Assembly: GCF_936916975.1 (NCBI RefSeq)
Contig: NZ_CAKZGO010000004.1
Location: 310,001-374,000 of the forward strand
DNA length: 64,000 nucleotides
Direction of reading: 5' to 3'
From: an uncultured Dongia sp.
GTDB lineage: Bacteria; Pseudomonadota; Alphaproteobacteria; Dongiales; Dongiaceae
This document shows positions 60,444 to 64,000 of the stretch, in pieces. Made by a program: the position numbers and the translations under genes. A model generated the notes under the pieces. The model was given only the letters and a program-made list of their open reading frames with translations. It was not told where the DNA came from and searched no databases. Position 1 is the first letter of the stretch, and each line of letters starts with the position of its first letter.

Positions 60444-61148
60444 ATGTCCGATCTCGCCAACTTCCCGATCACCAAGCGCTGGCCGGCGCAGTACCCCGAC
60501 CGTCTGCAGCTTTATTCGTTCCCCACCCCCAACGGGGTGAAGGTCTCGATCATGCTGGAGGAGATCGGCCTGCCCTATGAGCCGCACACGATCGACATAT
60601 CCAAGAACGAGACCTGGATTCCGGAATATCTGGCGCTCAATCCCAATGGCAAGATCCCGGCGATCATCGATCCCGATGGCCCCGGCGGCAAACCGCTGGC
60701 CCTGTTCGAATCCGGCGCCATACTCATCTATCTCGCGGAGAAGACGGGCAAGCTGCTGCCGGTCGATCCGGGCCAACGCTACGAGACCATCCAATGGGTG
60801 TTCTTCCAGATGGCGGCCATCGGGCCGATCTTCGGCCAGGTCGGCTTCTTCCACAAATTCGCCGGCCGCGAGTATGAGGACAAGCGCCCGCTGCAACGCT
60901 ATGTCGATGAATCGAAGCGGCTGCTCGGCGTGCTGGAGACGCGTCTTGCCGACCGGCAATGGCTGATGGGCGACGCGTACACCATCGCCGATATTGCAAC
61001 GCTGGGTTGGGTGCGCAATCTGGTCGGCTTCTATGGCGCGGGCGAGCTGGTCGATTATGCGAGCTTCAAGCATGTGCCGGCCTGGCTGGCGCGGGGTCTG
61101 GCACGACCCGCCGTGCAGCGCGGTTTGGAGATCCCGAAGCGCCCCTGA
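60444..61148 (+). CDS. Glutathione transferase of the YfcG/Ure2-like type
   Basis: A 234-residue GST from the ATG at 60444 (AAGGAG upstream). QLYSFPTPNGVKVSIMLEEI, LNPNGKIPAIIDPDG and FESGAILIYLAEKTGKLLP follow the YfcG/nu-class pattern, where Asn/Thr near PTPNG replace the usual catalytic Ser. WVFFQMAAIGPIFGQVGFF and the C-terminal DAYTIADIATLGW motif complete it. YfcG has disulfide reductase and peroxidase activity with glutathione. It is a separate unit after the fusion-protein module. Confidence 0.9.
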   Translation: MSDLANFPITKRWPAQYPDRLQLYSFPTPNGVKVSIMLEEIGLPYEPHTIDISKNETWIPEYLALNPNGKIPAIIDPDGPGGKPLALFESGAILIYLAEKTGKLLPVDPGQRYETIQWVFFQMAAIGPIFGQVGFFHKFAGREYEDKRPLQRYVDESKRLLGVLETRLADRQWLMGDAYTIADIATLGWVRNLVGFYGAGELVDYASFKHVPAWLARGLARPAVQRGLEIPKRP

Positions 61149-61373
61149 CCGGGCCCGATGCCGGCAGCCGGCGTGTCAGTAATTTTACTAATCCTTTACG
61201 GATCGCGCGCATGCTCGACCAAGGAACTGCCATTCTGGAAGTTCCAGGGACGAACCGATTGCCAGGCCGGCGATGGCGTGCAGCAGTTTCAACCGTCGTG
61301 GATTGGGAAGCGAAGCGGTCCAACCGAATGACGTCCTGATAATTGACGATCCGGCGCCGATGCGGGGCGTTTC

Positions 61374-63701
61374 ATGCGCATCGGCTTAGGGTTTCACCTC
61401 TTTCTGCTGCTGGTGGGTACCATCGTCCTGGGCCTTGCCTGGCGGATTCTGAGCGACGATTACCGGCAATGGAACAATGCCACGCTGGCGCGCGACTTGA
61501 CCGCGGCCCAAGGCGATCTGCTGCGCCTCGTGGAACGCCTTGGCCTGGAACGCGGCGCCCATAACGAGGCGTTGCTGCGCGAGGAGGCCGTCGATCCTGA
61601 CAGTGACGCCTTGCGGCGCGCGCGGGACGAGACCGATGCCACCATCGCTGCCGCCCTGGCGCATGCACAGGCCATAGAGCGCGGCGTCATCGACCTCGCC
61701 GCCATCGATCATGTGCGCGAGTCATTGCGCGACTGGCGGCAACGGACGGCCCTGGCCCTCGGCCGGACGCGGGCCGACCGGCCGGCCGAGATGATCCAGG
61801 GATATATCCCGGCCATGGTGGATCTCGTCACGGGCATTCGTCCGGTCCTCAACAGCATCGATACGGCGATCGGCCTGGCGGACGGCGCCGTGGCGACACC
61901 CGTCTCGATCGCGAGGTTGGCGGCCGACATGCGCGCCGAAGGCAGCGTGCGCGGCACCACCATGGTCAACGTCGTCGCCTCGGGCGCACCCATTCCCACC
62001 CCCACGCTGCTGCGCCTCGCTGAACTCGATGGCCGCATCGACGCCATCTGGGCACGCATCGACACATTGCTGGGCATGACCGCGGCAACGCCTGCCATGT
62101 CGCAGGCGGTGGCAGCAACCGTGGCCGCCTATCAGGTGGAACTGCCGAAGCTGCATGGTCTGGTCCGCACTGCGAGTGCAACGGGTGCTGCCTATCCTTT
62201 TGCCGTGGCTGAGTTCCGCGCCCAGCAGACGCCCTTGCATGCCACCGTCAGTCAACTGCGCGACGCGGCCATCGATGCGGCGCTGGCCATTGCCGAGCGC
62301 GCCAGGGAGGCCCGCCAGCGCGATTTGTGGCTGGCAGCTTCTGCCAGCATCGCCGCCCTGTTGCTGCTCGCGGTCGGTGCCGGCCTCTTCCTGACGCGGG
62401 TCGTCAATCCGCTGGGCGCCATCACCGCGACGCTGACGCGTGTCGTCAAGGGCGAGCCGGCCAGCATCGACTTTACGGCGCGCCAGGACGATATCGGCGA
62501 TGTGGCGCGCGCCCTGGTGGAATTCCAGCGCTATGTGGAGGAGCGCGGGCGGCGCCAATCCGAGCAGGAGATGCACCAGTTTCTGGAAACCATCATCGAC
62601 GCCATGCCGGTCGCCATCAGCGTCAAGGACAGCGGGCTTCGCTATCGCTATGTCAATCGCTACCGGCGCCAGCTGATCACGGACAATGAAGCCGATCCTG
62701 TCGGCCGGACCTTGAGCGAATTGGTAAGGCCCGACCTTGCGGCACTGGTCGAGGAAGCCGACCGGCAGATTCTGGCGAGTGGCGAGTCACAGCATCTGGA
62801 ACAGGTCTGGCCGGATCGTGACGGCAAGCCGCGCGTGATCTGGTCGCTGAAGGCGCCGTTCAAGGATGCCGACGGCATCGCCCATGGCATCATCACCTGC
62901 GGCGTCGACATCACCCGGCTGAAGGAAGTCGAAGCGGAACTGATCGCCCAGCGCGAAACCGCCGAAAGCGCCAATCGCGGCAAGACCAATTTTCTCGCCA
63001 ATATGAGCCATGAATTGCGCACGCCCTTGAATGCCATCATCGGCTTTGCCGAGATGCTGGCCGGCGGCTATCTCGGCAAGCTCAGCAATCACCAGCAGGA
63101 CTATGTCGGGCACGTCCTGCAATCCGGCCAGCATCTTCTGCATGTGGTCAATGACCTTCTCGATCTGTCGCGCCTCGAAACCGGGCAGATCGATCTGCGG
63201 ATCGTCCCCACCAGCTTCGACCAGATCGCCGTGGCGGCCCTGGGGCTGGTGCGGCCGCAGGCGGAGAAGGCCGGAGTTCATCTCACCTTCGCGCCCAATG
63301 GCCTCAAGCTGTTGGCCGATGAACGGGCGCTCACTCAGATTCTCACCAACCTGCTCGGCAACGCCATCAAGTTCAACCGGCCGGGTGGCGAGGTCCGCCT
63401 GCGCGCCGAGATGCACAAGGACCGTGTGCGCATTACCGTCACCGACAGCGGCATCGGCATGTCACCGCTGGCCTGCGAGAATGCCAGCCAGGCCCTCATC
63501 CCCACCGACGCCCATCACGCCCGCCCGAATGGCGGTGCGGGCCTCGGCCTTGCCATCTGCCGCCGCCTCCTGGACCGGTTGAACGGCACGCTGGAGATCG
63601 AGAGCGAACTCGGCGCCGGCACAACGGTCACCGTCACCCTCCCCGCCGAACGCCGCCTGCCCGCCCCGCGGTCATTGGCCGAAGCGCCCCTCAGGGTCTA
63701 G
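61374..63701 (+). CDS. Membrane sensor histidine kinase with HAMP and PAS domains
   Basis: A 775-residue kinase. Helices near residues 5-23 and 320-345 flank a long periplasmic sensor region. HAMP follows (RVVNPLGAITATLTRVVKGE), then a coiled linker and a PAS/PAC domain (about 400-520, FLETIIDAMPVAISVKDSG, then VWPDRDGKPRVIWS). The H-box FLANMSHELRTPLNAIIGF contains His546. The ATPase domain has LTNLLGNAIKFNRPGG, DSGIGMSPLACEN and GGAGLGLAICRRLLDRLNG. No partner regulator is adjacent. The start follows a 225-base interval with no clear ribosome-binding site. Confidence 0.9.
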   Translation: MRIGLGFHLFLLLVGTIVLGLAWRILSDDYRQWNNATLARDLTAAQGDLLRLVERLGLERGAHNEALLREEAVDPDSDALRRARDETDATIAAALAHAQAIERGVIDLAAIDHVRESLRDWRQRTALALGRTRADRPAEMIQGYIPAMVDLVTGIRPVLNSIDTAIGLADGAVATPVSIARLAADMRAEGSVRGTTMVNVVASGAPIPTPTLLRLAELDGRIDAIWARIDTLLGMTAATPAMSQAVAATVAAYQVELPKLHGLVRTASATGAAYPFAVAEFRAQQTPLHATVSQLRDAAIDAALAIAERAREARQRDLWLAASASIAALLLLAVGAGLFLTRVVNPLGAITATLTRVVKGEPASIDFTARQDDIGDVARALVEFQRYVEERGRRQSEQEMHQFLETIIDAMPVAISVKDSGLRYRYVNRYRRQLITDNEADPVGRTLSELVRPDLAALVEEADRQILASGESQHLEQVWPDRDGKPRVIWSLKAPFKDADGIAHGIITCGVDITRLKEVEAELIAQRETAESANRGKTNFLANMSHELRTPLNAIIGFAEMLAGGYLGKLSNHQQDYVGHVLQSGQHLLHVVNDLLDLSRLETGQIDLRIVPTSFDQIAVAALGLVRPQAEKAGVHLTFAPNGLKLLADERALTQILTNLLGNAIKFNRPGGEVRLRAEMHKDRVRITVTDSGIGMSPLACENASQALIPTDAHHARPNGGAGLGLAICRRLLDRLNGTLEIESELGAGTTVTVTLPAERRLPAPRSLAEAPLRV

Positions 63702-63740
63702 CGATAGTCCGCGGAGTTCTTCGGAGTTCTTCTTGGCACA

Positions 63741-63786
63741 TTGACAATTTAGGACGTTTGCCCTAATTCTTTTGGGCAAGCGTCCT
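63741..63786 (+). promoter_or_regulatory. Promoter and long operator of the TetR gene
   Basis: TTGACA (63741-63746), a 17-base spacer and TAATTC (63764-63769) form a good sigma70-type promoter. A 13-base inverted repeat (AGGACGTTTGCCC at 63751, GGGCAAGCGTCCT at 63774, one mismatched pair) brackets the -10 box. Binding there should block the promoter, so the TetR gene is probably autoregulated. Confidence 0.8.
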
Positions 63787-63808
63787 AATATTTGAACGGT
63801 AGTCGAGC

Positions 63809-64000
63809 ATGAGCGCCAGCGCCACGCGCACCGAGATCGTTGCTGCGGCAGACGGCCTGTTCTATCGGCAGGGATACGAACACACGTCCTTCGCTGATAT
63901 TTCGGAGGCCGTGAAAATATCGCGGGGAAATTTCTACTATCACTTCAAGACCAAGGACGAGATCCTGGACGCCGTCATCGTCGCACGACTCCAGAAAACC
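63809..64000 (+). CDS. TetR/AcrR-family regulator, 5' part
   Basis: The first 64 residues of a TetR-type repressor; the gene runs out of the window. TRTEIVAAADGLFYRQGYEH is helix 1, SFADISEAVKISRGNFYYHF is the helix-turn-helix, and KTKDEILDAVIVARL begins helix 4. An extended palindrome overlaps its promoter. The target and ligand domain are not visible. Confidence 0.9.
   Translation, partial: MSASATRTEIVAAADGLFYRQGYEHTSFADISEAVKISRGNFYYHFKTKDEILDAVIVARLQKT

Overview
The window is a high-GC (mostly about 65% by eye), densely coded chromosomal segment of an alphaproteobacterium. The evidence is a complete System I cytochrome c maturation set with separate CcmH and CcmI proteins, a RegB/RegA (PrrBA/ActSR-type) redox two-component pair, late cobalamin genes and many regulators paired with detoxification enzymes. 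A Rhodospirillales-like host is my inference. I saw no rRNA, tRNA, CRISPR array or transposase.

Layout, first half. 1-9.0 kb: 3' end of a TldE/PmbA protease gene, then ccmAB, an OmpA-type lipoprotein gene, and ccmCDEFGHI with start/stop overlaps. 9.2-14.0 kb: a CHASE-type hybrid histidine kinase, cysQ and a Sua5-type tRNA t6A gene. 14.2-21.8 kb: a YgjP-like metallopeptidase, an Ada-like regulator/repair protein, small enzymes, the late cobalamin genes (a CobC-like phosphatase, cobS, cobT) and a YcaQ-type DNA glycosylase. 21.8-27.3 kb: a soluble histidine kinase, an ABC-2 exporter, regB/regA and a Nudix hydrolase. 27.4-33.6 kb: DoxX, a HAD phosphatase, a UbiH-like hydroxylase, a methyltransferase, an acetyltransferase and guaA.

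Layout, second half. The 3' end of guaA is repeated (20 of 22 bases) at 39702-39723. This brackets about 6.1 kb holding a monooxygenase-like protein, a DJ-1/PfpI protein, a zinc alcohol dehydrogenase and a large winged-helix/ATPase regulator, and it looks like a small integrated island. 39.7-48.2 kb and 50.8-57.0 kb are regulator-effector pairs: ArsR+SRPBCC twice, LysR/MFS, OhrR-like MarR/hydrolase, HxlR/GST, GlxA-type AraC, plus MFS and MATE exporters. Several have clear palindromic operators.

Two places stand out as possible undescribed conflict or stress systems. At 48.2-50.6 kb an AT-rich patch carries a stand-alone HslV/proteasome-like Ntn-hydrolase next to a protein with a C-terminal PD-(D/E)XK nuclease signature. 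At 57.3-60.3 kb a single protein fuses a ComEC-like metallo-beta-lactamase domain to a gingipain/caspase-like (clan CD) peptidase domain. A small basic protein is encoded just downstream, and the module sits between two glutathione transferase genes. The window ends with a membrane PAS histidine kinase and the 5' end of a TetR gene that has a long operator.
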